IMG/VR virus record: IMGVR_UViG_3300042465_001934
Location: 1-43,227 of that record
Source: a virus
DNA: 43,227 nucleotides
Direction: 5' to 3' (one strand)
In this document: one piece after another, positions 18,106 to 25,936 of the stretch
Position numbering within the stretch: position 1 is the first letter of the stretch
Layout: each line of letters begins with the position of its first letter
Position numbers and translations under genes: made by a program
The notes under the pieces: model-generated
Told to the model about the DNA's origin: nothing
Databases searched by the model: none
Seen by the model: only the letters and a program-made list of their open reading frames with translations

Positions 18106-19889
18106 GGGCATGGGAAGGCGTCGAGCAGGCTGAGGTTAGATGGGACCAACTTGCCCTAGTGCAGGCACACTACAGCGAGTTCGTCCCCTTCCTTGAAGAC
18201 GTTATGCTGGAGCTTGGCTTTAGTACGTCAGAGATTCAGCGGGACATCGCAGGCTACATAGCCTATGGCCCCCCTAGCATCATGGTACAGGCCCAGCGTT
18301 CGCAGGCTAAGACCACGATTGCTGCGGCGTATGCTGTATGGTTCCTGATCCACGACTCCACCGGGCGTGTGCTAATCATTTCGGCGGGCGGTACGCAGGC
18401 TGAGGAAATCTCTACCCTGATCGTCCGTATCGTTATGAACATGGACGTGTTGGAGTGCATGCGTCCTGACAAGATGGCGGGTGACCGTACATCTGTGCTG
18501 GGCTTCGACTTGCACCACAGCCTCAAGGGTATGGACAAGTCCCCCTCCGTGGCTTGCGTTGGCATTGACTCCAACTTGCAGGGTAAGCGGGCCGACTTGC
18601 TGATCCCTGATGATATTGAGTCCTCCAAGAACTCGGCTACCGCTACCCAGCGGGCTAAGCTGTTGCACTTGACGAAGGACTTTACCTCCATCGTGGTGGA
18701 CAAGAACGGTAACCCGGGCCGCATTGTGTGGCTGGGTACTCCGCAGACGATGGACTCTATCTACAACTCCCTCCCGGGACGTGGCGTAGCTGTTCGTATC
18801 TGGCCGGGGCGTTACCCTACGCCTGAGCAGGTCAAGCACTACGGCAACAACCTTGCCCCCTACATCACCTCGCGGCTAGCCCGCAACCCTAGCTTGTCTA
18901 CGGGTGGTGGTATGCTAGGGGATCAGGGCTTGCCCGTTGATGCAGTGATGCTGGGTGAGGAAACCCTCCAGAAGAAAGAGCGCGACCAAGGTACAGCGTA
19001 CTTCCAGTTGCAGCACATGCTGAACACGACCCTCATGGACGCCATGCGGAACCCGTTGAAGCTGACTGCGCTGACGCTGATTAACCCAGCCGGGGATAAC
19101 TTCCCGCTGACGGTTATCCGAGGGATGCTTAGCTCCCATGTGCGTGACTTTGCTGTGCATGACTTCGGCTTTAAGCTGACAGAGGCCAGTGACGTTAGCC
19201 ACGAGGTGTCTAAGCTGCAATCCCGTGTAGCGTACATTGACCCGGCTGGCGGAGGTGCTAACGGGGACGAGACTGCGTGGGCTATTGGGGGATTCCTCAA
19301 CGGCAATGTTCACTTGATTAGCGTTGGGGGTATGCCTGGCGGCTATGAAGAATCTAAGCTAGAGGAACTGGCGAAGATCATCGCGGCACATAAGCCTGAC
19401 ATAGTGAAGATCGAAAAGAACATGGGGCATGGTGCTTTCCGCGCCGTCTTTGCACCTATATTACGCAAGCATCTGCAATGCGGCCTAGAGGACGACCTTG
19501 TCCACGGGCAGAAAGAGGCACGTATCATCGCCACTCTGGAGCCTGTCATGGGCCGTGGGGCGCTGGTGGTGTCCGAGGCTGTGGTGCGGGAAGACGCTAT
19601 GCGCTGTGCGAATTACGCACCGGCCTTACGCCTAACCTACAGCTTCTTCTACCAGATGGCCAAGCTGTCTGCTGTACGGGATAGCCTCGTACATGATGAC
19701 CGCGTTGACGCGGTGGAAGGGCTAGTTCGGCACTTCCAAGAAGCACTGGCCCTCGATCAAAAGAAGGCTGTTGCTAGTATGGTTGCTAAGGCTCACGCTG
19801 AGGCGATCAAAGACCCTATGGGTTATCTCCGCTACTCAACTCCCACATCCGGTGGGAACAGTATGCTTAAACACCGTCGTAGACGGTAA
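18102..19889 (+). CDS. Large terminase subunit (packaging ATPase/nuclease)
   Basis: 595 residues, as expected for T7 gp19-like terminases. The P-loop is the unusual RSQAKT form seen in this group (about residues 66-71), the Walker B is LLIPDD, and the nuclease domain begins YIDPAGGGANGDE and ends with VHDDRVDAVEG. It pumps DNA into the prohead and cuts concatemers. The C-terminus is His/Arg-rich. Confidence 0.95.
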   Translation: MRAWEGVEQAEVRWDQLALVQAHYSEFVPFLEDVMLELGFSTSEIQRDIAGYIAYGPPSIMVQAQRSQAKTTIAAAYAVWFLIHDSTGRVLIISAGGTQAEEISTLIVRIVMNMDVLECMRPDKMAGDRTSVLGFDLHHSLKGMDKSPSVACVGIDSNLQGKRADLLIPDDIESSKNSATATQRAKLLHLTKDFTSIVVDKNGNPGRIVWLGTPQTMDSIYNSLPGRGVAVRIWPGRYPTPEQVKHYGNNLAPYITSRLARNPSLSTGGGMLGDQGLPVDAVMLGEETLQKKERDQGTAYFQLQHMLNTTLMDAMRNPLKLTALTLINPAGDNFPLTVIRGMLSSHVRDFAVHDFGFKLTEASDVSHEVSKLQSRVAYIDPAGGGANGDETAWAIGGFLNGNVHLISVGGMPGGYEESKLEELAKIIAAHKPDIVKIEKNMGHGAFRAVFAPILRKHLQCGLEDDLVHGQKEARIIATLEPVMGRGALVVSEAVVREDAMRCANYAPALRLTYSFFYQMAKLSAVRDSLVHDDRVDAVEGLVRHFQEALALDQKKAVASMVAKAHAEAIKDPMGYLRYSTPTSGGNSMLKHRRRR

Positions 19890-19927
19890 CAGGTGCCGCT
19901 TAACCGCCGCCTAACTAAGGAATCACC

Positions 19928-20431
19928 ATGCGTGTATCTACTCTCCCCTCTCCTGGCCTGTTGTCTATGGGCATCAAGCTGCGCACTGAGGCCGCTAAGG
20001 CTATCTCTGCTGTCGAAATCTCTGCCGGTCGCGGTCATGCAGGTGCTGCTAAGTCCCCGCATGCCTTCCAGCTTAACGCCTTCTTCACGGCTTGTGCTGC
20101 TGCGGTCTCTACCTTCACTGAGACTACAGTGCCCGTGATCGCCTCCCGTAGCATCGGCGCTGCGAACAAGAAGCGTATCGTACTGGCCTACGGCGAGGGC
20201 TTGGACCCCGCCTCTGTGCCTGCTGTCACAGACTTCGCTATCACCACACAGGCCAAGGCCGTGACCAAGGTGACTATTGACGGCCCCTTCGTCTATCTGG
20301 ACGTGGCTACGGACTTCGTGGCTGGTGCCGTTAACGTGGCATACACTGGCGGTACTAACAAGCTGAAAGACGTATCGGGTAACCTCGCTGCTGACTTCAC
20401 TGCCACTGCCGTCACTAACGGTATCGTCTAA
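19928..20431 (+). CDS. Virion-associated protein with a SWM-type repeat domain
   Basis: 167 residues with AAGGA before the ATG. Residues 70-165 have the pattern of SWM-type (putative flagellar-system-associated) repeats: IVLAYGEGLDP, DFAIT, VYLDVATDFV, NVAYTGG, LKDVSGNLAA. These are beta-sandwich surface domains found in secreted and phage-decorating proteins. The N-terminal 65 residues are not recognised and may anchor it to the virion. It lies between the terminase and lysis genes. A capsid decoration or tail-associated role is inferred. The stop overlaps the endolysin start (TAATG). Confidence 0.55.
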   Translation: MRVSTLPSPGLLSMGIKLRTEAAKAISAVEISAGRGHAGAAKSPHAFQLNAFFTACAAAVSTFTETTVPVIASRSIGAANKKRIVLAYGEGLDPASVPAVTDFAITTQAKAVTKVTIDGPFVYLDVATDFVAGAVNVAYTGGTNKLKDVSGNLAADFTATAVTNGIV

Positions 20432-20940
20432 TGACGTTCCCCGACTGGATCAAAGGTCGGGTGGCTGTAGCCCTGCTCTCGCTGTCTATCGGCGGGGCAG
20501 GTGCTATAGTGGCCCATGAGGGTATGCGTCCCGTAGCGTACAAAGACCCTGTCGGCATTGTCACTATCTGTGCTGGTCATACAAAGACCGCTAAGATGGG
20601 GCAGGTGCTGAGCGCTGAGCAATGCGCTAAGCTACTGCAACAGGATGTCCGTGATGCCGAGGCTGCTATCAAGCGCTTAACCACAACCAAGCTGACACAG
20701 CGGCAGTATGATGCGCTTGTGTCTTTCGTATTCAACGTAGGTGAGTCTGCTTATGCTAAGAGCACTATGCTTCGTCATATTAACTCAGGTCGCTGCCATG
20801 CTGCGGCTGACGAGTTCAAGCGCTGGAACATGGCAAGCGGTAGAGTACTCCCCGGCCTGACTAAGCGGCGCGAGGCTGAGGCTATCGAATTTAGAACGGG
20901 GTGCGCCCCAAAAGGAAATCAAAATGTGGGCTCCATCTAA
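20431..20940 (+). CDS. SAR endolysin, GH24 lysozyme
   Basis: 169 residues. The catalytic triad of T4-type lysozymes is present with exact spacing: Glu30, Asp39 and Thr45 (E-x8-D-x5-T). Residues 10-28 are a weakly hydrophobic Gly/Ala/Ser/Leu-rich segment typical of signal-anchor-release endolysins, which the host Sec system exports and holds inactive in the inner membrane until the potential collapses. T7 itself uses an amidase; a SAR lysozyme is the phiKMV-type solution. Cys47 lies just after the catalytic Thr and could regulate activity through disulphides. No holin lies next to it; the holin is at 17595. Confidence 0.9.
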   Translation: MTFPDWIKGRVAVALLSLSIGGAGAIVAHEGMRPVAYKDPVGIVTICAGHTKTAKMGQVLSAEQCAKLLQQDVRDAEAAIKRLTTTKLTQRQYDALVSFVFNVGESAYAKSTMLRHINSGRCHAAADEFKRWNMASGRVLPGLTKRREAEAIEFRTGCAPKGNQNVGSI

Positions 20941-21169
20941 CTTGGGCGTAGGGCTTAAAGCCTTCGCTGTAACTCCTCACGACTCAACTAGTTTCACGTC
21001 CCGTGCCCGTACCCTGTACGTTGGCACTACAGGCAATGTCACTATTGTTAACGCTGATGGTACTACCTGCCTGTTCAGCAACGTACCTGCCGGGGCCTTT
21101 ATACCCGCCGAGTGTATTAGGGTTAATGCTACAGGGACTACTGCTAGCAACATCGTAGGGCTTGTGTAA
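20924..21169 (+). CDS. Spike base-like protein (RCAP_Rcc01079-type)
   Basis: 81 residues; AAGGA precedes the ATG, which overlaps the endolysin end by 17 bases. It matches, from memory, the short beta-rich phage family with a pattern of AVTPHDST, then TLYVGTTGNV, then FSNVPAGAFIP, then NATGTTASNIVGL, annotated as spike base proteins in gene transfer agents and many phages. It is followed at once (shared A of TAATG) by a tailspike gene, which fits a base on which the spike is mounted. Confidence 0.65.
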   Translation: MWAPSNLGVGLKAFAVTPHDSTSFTSRARTLYVGTTGNVTIVNADGTTCLFSNVPAGAFIPAECIRVNATGTTASNIVGLV

Positions 21170-23004
21170 TGTTAGGCCTCGGCTTACGCTTATCCGGCAT
21201 GTTAGCACCTCGGCACGGGATTGCCGAGGCAATAGAAACATTCCTGCTCAACCTATCCAGCCCCGTCAATGCGACCATTCTGGACGGTCAAGGCGTTGGC
21301 ACGATTGAGCAAAACCCGATCATTGCCAGCGTCACCGTTCACCGCACCACGGGCAAGCTGCCATTGGCGGTTTACTTTGATGCCAGCAATACAACAGCAT
21401 CCACAGTATCTAACGCAGAACATGAACTCTATTACCTCTGGGACTTTGGCGACAGCGTAGGCGAGACATGGGCTTACGGAGTCAACACTTCGCAAAACAG
21501 GAATGTTGCCTACGGCCACCAAGCGACCCACGTTTATAAAACCGCTGGCACAAAAACATGGACGTGCGCCATCATTGATGGCTCTGGAAACACTCGCGTT
21601 GCTACAGGCAATATCACGGTGTCTGCCTGGGCTGAAGCAGACACGACATATATCGACAATGGCGCTGTGCCAGTCGCAGGCGTCAACGGTGTTGGTTCTG
21701 GCGCAACGTACTACAACGAAACCACGTGGGCTGGTGTTGTATCCCGCATGGCGGAGGGTAAGCGGGTGCGCCTGAAGAAGGGCGCATCGTGGTCGGTGAC
21801 GGCATCAACCGCGATGCCTAACGGATGTCAGGTGGACGCCTACGGAACAGGCTCTGCGCCCTTGCTAACATCGACAGCCGACAACCAATGCCCTTTCCAG
21901 ATCAGCAATGGCAAGGACGATAACCGTGTGTGGGGCTTAAATCATGCTGGCCCGGGCGCATCGGTTGCAGAGTCTGGAACGGTTTTGCTGACTGGTACAC
22001 CGTCTACCAATGTGCTTGTATTGGAATGCGAAAGCAACGCAACGACCAGCTTGGTGAATGGCAGCGCCGATTACCTTTTCCTCGTTGGAAACAACGCGCA
22101 CGACTTCGGCGCAACATCCTCTAACGGCGCGACCATTGGGGTGTATGCAACCCACTGCCACCGTGTCGCGTTGTTGGGCAACCGATTCGATCTGACGCCT
22201 TCGCATTGTGTGCGATTCGCGGGAGTGAACGGGCTCATTGCAGCCAATAACACGTTCACCCGCGTCGGTAACACCCGGCACGCAATTACCGTGCGCGGAT
22301 TCAGCGACACAGTGTTGTCGAACTGGAATGGCTTGTGGACCGAGAAGGTGGTTATTTGTGACAACTACATTGACGACGAGGCGGGCACTGGGCAGTGGCT
22401 TATACACGTAGCGCCACAAAACACAGGGGACGCCTCACGCATCAGAAACGTCATCATTGAACGCAACCATGTGAAGGCGTCTAGCGTATGCATTGCGCAT
22501 GAGGTTAGCGAAAACTGCACGATCCGAAACAACATACTGAAGACAACGGGCGGGCGGTACGCAATCCATGTGATGGCGATAAACACCGTTGGCGCTCCAC
22601 CACCATCAAGCTGCTACGTGTACAACAACACGTTCTACAAGCCAAACATTGCGGTACAAAACGGATTTTCGCCACTGGCCATGTTTGAATCAACGGTGTC
22701 AGGCGTTGTATTCCAAAACAATCTGGCCTATTCCCCCGCAGACACGCTCGACGGCTCTGGCGGCGGATCAGCGCCAACGATGTACTACGCCGCAAATGGC
22801 GCATCGGTAACGTCATCGTCTGGAAACAGCAGCAATGCACAGCTCAAGTCAACCCAGCCGTGGGCCAGCGCAACGCCATCTAATCCCGTGGACTACACCC
22901 CCAACAGTTACGGTGTAAACGGCGGTGTATCTGTACCAGTGCAAAAAGACTTTTTCAATGCAGCCATCACCGGCACCCGTGAGATTGGAGCGATACAGGT
23001 ATGA
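21169..23004 (+). CDS. Tailspike: half Calx-beta, PKD domain and right-handed beta-helix
   Basis: 611 residues. Residues about 22-48 (ETFLLNLSSPVNATI and DGQGVGTI) are the C-terminal half of a Calx-beta domain whose N-terminal half is absent here. Residues about 50-150 are a PKD-like domain (YYLWDFGDS, ATHVYKTAGTKTW). Residues 165-560 have repeated short strands with Asn ladders (LLGNRFDL, LIAANNTF, VIIERNHV, TIRNNIL, YVYNNTF, VFQNNLAY), which indicate a pectate-lyase-like parallel beta-helix, typical of polysaccharide-cutting spikes. Codon choice differs from the rest of the phage (more GCA/GCG, ACG, GAA, fewer CTA and GCT), suggesting recent import. The stop overlaps the next start (ATGA). 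Confidence 0.75.
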   Translation: MLGLGLRLSGMLAPRHGIAEAIETFLLNLSSPVNATILDGQGVGTIEQNPIIASVTVHRTTGKLPLAVYFDASNTTASTVSNAEHELYYLWDFGDSVGETWAYGVNTSQNRNVAYGHQATHVYKTAGTKTWTCAIIDGSGNTRVATGNITVSAWAEADTTYIDNGAVPVAGVNGVGSGATYYNETTWAGVVSRMAEGKRVRLKKGASWSVTASTAMPNGCQVDAYGTGSAPLLTSTADNQCPFQISNGKDDNRVWGLNHAGPGASVAESGTVLLTGTPSTNVLVLECESNATTSLVNGSADYLFLVGNNAHDFGATSSNGATIGVYATHCHRVALLGNRFDLTPSHCVRFAGVNGLIAANNTFTRVGNTRHAITVRGFSDTVLSNWNGLWTEKVVICDNYIDDEAGTGQWLIHVAPQNTGDASRIRNVIIERNHVKASSVCIAHEVSENCTIRNNILKTTGGRYAIHVMAINTVGAPPPSSCYVYNNTFYKPNIAVQNGFSPLAMFESTVSGVVFQNNLAYSPADTLDGSGGGSAPTMYYAANGASVTSSSGNSSNAQLKSTQPWASATPSNPVDYTPNSYGVNGGVSVPVQKDFFNAAITGTREIGAIQV

Positions 23005-23825
23005 CAGTAAAAGTATGCGGTGGCAACACCGGGAACGACTACACAGGCGTTGCTGACGCGCAGATTAACGAGTCTGCAGGGCAGCAAAACATCAACTCCG
23101 GTAGCTCGACCTCCATATATTGGGGGTCGCCATCTGCCAGCAACCGCAAGCACATGCTTATGCGGTTTGATGGTCTTGCTGCGCTGACTGCTGCTTTTGG
23201 CTCTGTGACGGTCACTGATGCGGTTCTGTCAATACGAAGCCTTGACGCAATGGGGTCAACCACTGCGCTTAGGCTGTGTAAGCTGCTGGTCCCATTTGTG
23301 CAGGCGCAGGCCACATGGTTAAACAGAGCAACTGCAACGCCTTGGACTACGGCTGGAGGCTTCGGCGCATCTGATTGCGACACAGCAGGGTTTGCCACAG
23401 GCACCGTACCCACAGCGACAGGGTACTTTTCGGTTGGTGGTCTTGCTACACAGGTTCAACGATGGCTGGATGGGACAGACCCGAACTATGGGTTTCTTAT
23501 TTCTGCTGACCCGAACACGCTCTACAACGGAATCACACCAAGGTTCGCCACAACAGAAGGCACTTCGGGTAATCGTCCATATCTCACGGTCACGTTTACC
23601 ACTGTGCCTAAGATCAGCGTGGGTGATGTAACGGTATCCAACACTTCAGGGACCGCAACCTTTGTCGTGTCGTTAGATACCTCGTCTGCGTCTTCGATAA
23701 CTGTCAACTACGCAACGGCAGATGACACGGCAACGGCTGGAGTGGACTACACCTCAACCTCTGGGACGCTGACCTTCGCGCCGGGCGAGACTAGCAAAAA
23801 CGTAGTGGTGCCAATATTACCCTAA
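23001..23825 (+). CDS. DNRLRE (CBM96-like) protein ending in half a Calx-beta domain
   Basis: 274 residues, coupled by ATGA overlap to the spike gene. Residues 1-200 match the DNRLRE/CBM96 pattern of extracellular carbohydrate-binding domains (SIYWGSPSASNRKHMLMRFD, AVLSIRSL, ATWLNRATATPWTTAGG, VQRWLDG, NYGFLI, RPYLTVTF). Residues 203-274 are the first half of a Calx-beta domain (TATFVVSLD, TVNYATADDTATAG, TSGTLTFAPGETS, VVVPIL) and then the protein stops. The missing half is found at the start of the preceding gene. No signal peptide. Probably a spike partner or secondary adhesin. Confidence 0.7.
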   Translation: MTVKVCGGNTGNDYTGVADAQINESAGQQNINSGSSTSIYWGSPSASNRKHMLMRFDGLAALTAAFGSVTVTDAVLSIRSLDAMGSTTALRLCKLLVPFVQAQATWLNRATATPWTTAGGFGASDCDTAGFATGTVPTATGYFSVGGLATQVQRWLDGTDPNYGFLISADPNTLYNGITPRFATTEGTSGNRPYLTVTFTTVPKISVGDVTVSNTSGTATFVVSLDTSSASSITVNYATADDTATAGVDYTSTSGTLTFAPGETSKNVVVPILP

Positions 23826-23832
23826 GGAGTAT

Positions 23833-24153
23833 ATGAAGTATGTCATCTTAACCTTAACTCTTGCTCTGGCCCTCACGGGCTGGGGCCTTTGGGCACAGGT
23901 TCACACAAATGCCGAGCTATCGGCCAAACTGGAGGGTACCGAGGAGACCCTTTCCCGGCTCTCAGAGCAACGCGAACAGGACCGGAAGGTGCTGGTAGCA
24001 CGGGCACAGAAAATCGCCTCAAAACAGCGGGAATTGGCCCGGGCTCAGGAAGCCCTCGCAAAGGCCCTACAAGCGAATAATGACTGGAGCAATACCAATG
24101 TACCAACTGATGTTCAAAAGGCGCTCACAGGCCCTTCTGGTGCGTCTAACTGA
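23833..24153 (+). CDS. Rz: Rz-like i-spanin
   Basis: 106 residues with AAGGAG before the ATG. One N-terminal membrane segment (2-21) is followed by a long Glu/Gln/Arg/Ala coiled coil (about 27-82), the topology of inner-membrane spanins. It pairs with the Rz1 lipoprotein encoded in the +1-type overlapping frame and fuses inner and outer membranes at the last step of lysis. It is the penultimate gene before the long non-coding region. Confidence 0.88.
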   Translation: MKYVILTLTLALALTGWGLWAQVHTNAELSAKLEGTEETLSRLSEQREQDRKVLVARAQKIASKQRELARAQEALAKALQANNDWSNTNVPTDVQKALTGPSGASN

Positions 24154-24415
24154 TAGTCTGAGGGCTGTGAAATACACCTTCTGGCTGATGCTGCTGGGGC
24201 TGGGTGCTATCCTTGGCGGGTTAGGTGGCTGTAAGGCCACCCTCCCCATTAAGGTGCTGCCTCCCGTAGAGCTAATACAGGACTGTCCTGAGAGTGCTAT
24301 CGATGTGACTACGAATGGGGGCTTAGCTAAAGCTGTTCCTATACTTAGAAGCGACCTAGCTAAATGTAACATAGACAAGGCTGCGCTTAGGGCGTGGGCT
24401 GGGGACGTGCAGTAG
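24080..24415 (+). CDS. Rz1: Rz1-like o-spanin lipoprotein
   Basis: Up to 111 residues from the ATG at 24080; ATGs at 24098 and 24110 are alternatives and I cannot choose between them. It overlaps the Rz end by 74 bases in another frame, as Rz1 genes usually do. A hydrophobic segment ends in a lipobox LGGC (Cys about residue 51). The mature part starts KATLPIKVLPPVE, and such Pro-containing short periplasmic parts are normal for Rz1. It is the last late gene. The charged stretch before the signal segment is long for a signal peptide, which favours a later start. Confidence 0.85.
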   Translation: MTGAIPMYQLMFKRRSQALLVRLTDSLRAVKYTFWLMLLGLGAILGGLGGCKATLPIKVLPPVELIQDCPESAIDVTTNGGLAKAVPILRSDLAKCNIDKAALRAWAGDVQ

Positions 24416-24698
24416 CCTACGGCTTAAATTTGGTTCGCTATCGTGAGGGGGCACCTCCAATAGACGCAGGCGCGTACTCCCCCATGGGCATGTGCCTACA
24501 CGCACGCGGGCGCTAACACACGCGCGACTAAAGGGCTATGCATGCGCACGCGTAGCCCACAGTTAGCCTTATCCATAGCTTGATGCTTAGCTCTTACGGG
24601 CTATGCTGATAGCTGGATACGGGCGGGGGGCATCTGTCTCATTGCTTCGCTTAGCTACTGCTAGCCTGTCCCAATGCTTCGCTAGCTAGGACTTAGCT

Positions 24699-24989
24699 AC
24701 AGACATAGCTATTGCTTAAGCTCTACGCCAAGACTACAGACATAGCCTAATGCCTATGCATCTATACTACATCTCACAATCCCGATTCTTAAGGCTAACG
24801 ACTAATCACAATCACTCGCATCTATTGCAGTCATGGAATGACAGGCCACCAATTAGCATTGAGCTACCGATTAACCATCGGATTAATAGCTATCGATTAA
24901 CATCGAGCCTATGGACTACTCCACATCCCTATGACTGAGAGCTATAGACTACAGACATAGCTATAGACATGAGACGAATAGACATAGCT
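24699..24989 (+). repeat. Scattered AGACATAGC repeats
   Basis: ACAGACATAGCT occurs at 24699-24710 and 24951-24962, ACAGACATAGC at 24736-24746, and AGACATAGCT at 24980-24989, all on the + strand. A related 14-base repeat, GCTATAGGACTAGA, is at 25001-25014 and 25040-25053. Function unknown; terminase recognition, an origin, or decay of a longer tandem array are possible. Confidence 0.6.
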
Positions 24990-25057
24990 AAGACACTAGA
25001 GCTATAGGACTAGAGATACAGACAAGACTAGGACAACAGGCTATAGGACTAGACCTA

Positions 25058-25088
25058 TTGACAAGAGACTATAGAACTGTGATAGAAT
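25058..25088 (+). promoter_or_regulatory. Early promoter 1 (sigma70, extended -10)
   Basis: -35 TTGACA (25058-25063), 19-base spacer, -10 TAGAAT (25083-25088) preceded by TG one base upstream. The spacer is long, but the extended -10 can compensate. Confidence 0.6.
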
Positions 25089-25189
25089 ATAGGCATGCTA
25101 GGAACTACTAGAAGCTACGGTCTACGACCTGAGGCTAATAGGAGCTACTAGATAGCTAGGCGAAGCCTCTGGACCACCTTAGTGACCTA

Positions 25190-25220
25190 TTGACAGACAC
25201 GGATTAAACTGTGTTACAAT
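25190..25220 (+). promoter_or_regulatory. Early promoter 2 (sigma70, extended -10)
   Basis: -35 TTGACA (25190-25195), 19-base spacer, -10 TACAAT (25215-25220) within TGTGTTACAATAG, so with an extended TGn element. Confidence 0.7.
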
Positions 25221-25315
25221 AGCTCTAGATAATTAATTGATGCGTGAGGCTAGAACGATACTCTAGCCCTTAGGGTCTGTAGATGTAGGACTAAAGCGAT
25301 CAAACAAGTTAGTTA

Positions 25316-25344
25316 TCGACAAGAGGTTGATAGTGTGTTACACT
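25316..25344 (+). promoter_or_regulatory. Early promoter 3 (sigma70, extended -10)
   Basis: -35 TCGACA (25316-25321), 17-base spacer, -10 TACACT (25339-25344) within TGTGTTACACTAG. One -35 mismatch and two -10 mismatches to consensus, but the same extended -10 context as the others. Confidence 0.6.
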
Positions 25345-25395
25345 AGAGGCCAGATACGAAAGTATCAAGCTAGTTGATAGGTGCTTAGGCATCTG

Positions 25396-25424
25396 TTGAC
25401 AGTAGCTGCGAATTGTGATACAAT
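25396..25424 (+). promoter_or_regulatory. Early promoter 4 (sigma70, extended -10)
   Basis: -35 TTGACA (25396-25401), 17-base spacer, -10 TACAAT (25419-25424) within TGTGATACAATAG. The best match of the four; it lies about 510 bases before the first early gene, leaving a long leader. Confidence 0.8.
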
Positions 25425-25936
25425 AGCGGCTAACAGTAAGTAGGTGATCGTGCCTATTACTAAGTTCTTTAAACTTGTTATAGTGGCGTGCCTTAGGGTA
25501 TAGCCACACAATCGAATAGTGGCTGGATTGTATCTAGACTTTATGGCACTTGGCGGTTATACGTTCTTAAGGGAATAGTAGACTAGCTGATGGTTTCTGT
25601 TTAGTGGATGGTACAGAATACAACTACAGGCAACGGGTTACGTATGTAAGATGACGTAAGGCGGTGGGCAGGATGTTGTTATACAGTGGGGCGTGAGGAA
25701 CGTTCTTTACACTATATCCTAGGTTCTAATGTGCTTACATTAGCGGCTTAAGTCCTAGTAATAGGTAAGTGGCCGGGATAGGTGCGTCTAATAGCGTGTG
25801 TATCTGTTGTAAGTAAAGTTAGAGCTTAGGGATTAGGGCTATAGCCTTGCCGTGAGCATGTTCATGGTAATGGCCGGGGTGTGTGACGCTATAGCCTTAT
25901 TCCCTACGCTCTGTAGGTTACCTTTGGAGTATCGAA

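Larger units (their letters stand above)
24416..25936. other. Non-coding 1.5-kb region: likely genome ends, repeats, early promoters and leader
   Basis: No credible gene: the open frames are short and lack ribosome sites. The first 200 bases hold GC-rich ACGCGCGG-type tracts. From about 24690 to 25060 the sequence becomes low-complexity, dominated by repeated GACATAGCT and CTATAGACTA words. Four sigma70 promoters lie at 25058-25424. From 25425 to 25936 I see only leader sequence, with GCTATAGCCTT repeated at 25838 and 25888. In phiKMV-type phages the terminal repeats and early promoters lie between the last lysis gene and the first early gene, so the virion ends probably fall in the first part. 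No boundary can be read from an assembled circle. Confidence 0.75.

Noticed and set aside
24416-24560. Possible terminator after Rz1
   Set aside because: GC-rich inverted words are present, but no stem of more than 5 bp with a T-run could be found.
24750-24938. 62-codon open frame in the non-coding region
   Set aside because: No ribosome site, low-complexity composition and overlap with repeated words; not protein-like.
25309-25509. Minus-strand open frame across the early promoters
   Set aside because: It lies over two well-formed promoters and has no start signal.
25561-25700. Very short open frames in the early leader
   Set aside because: Less than 15 codons and no convincing ribosome sites.
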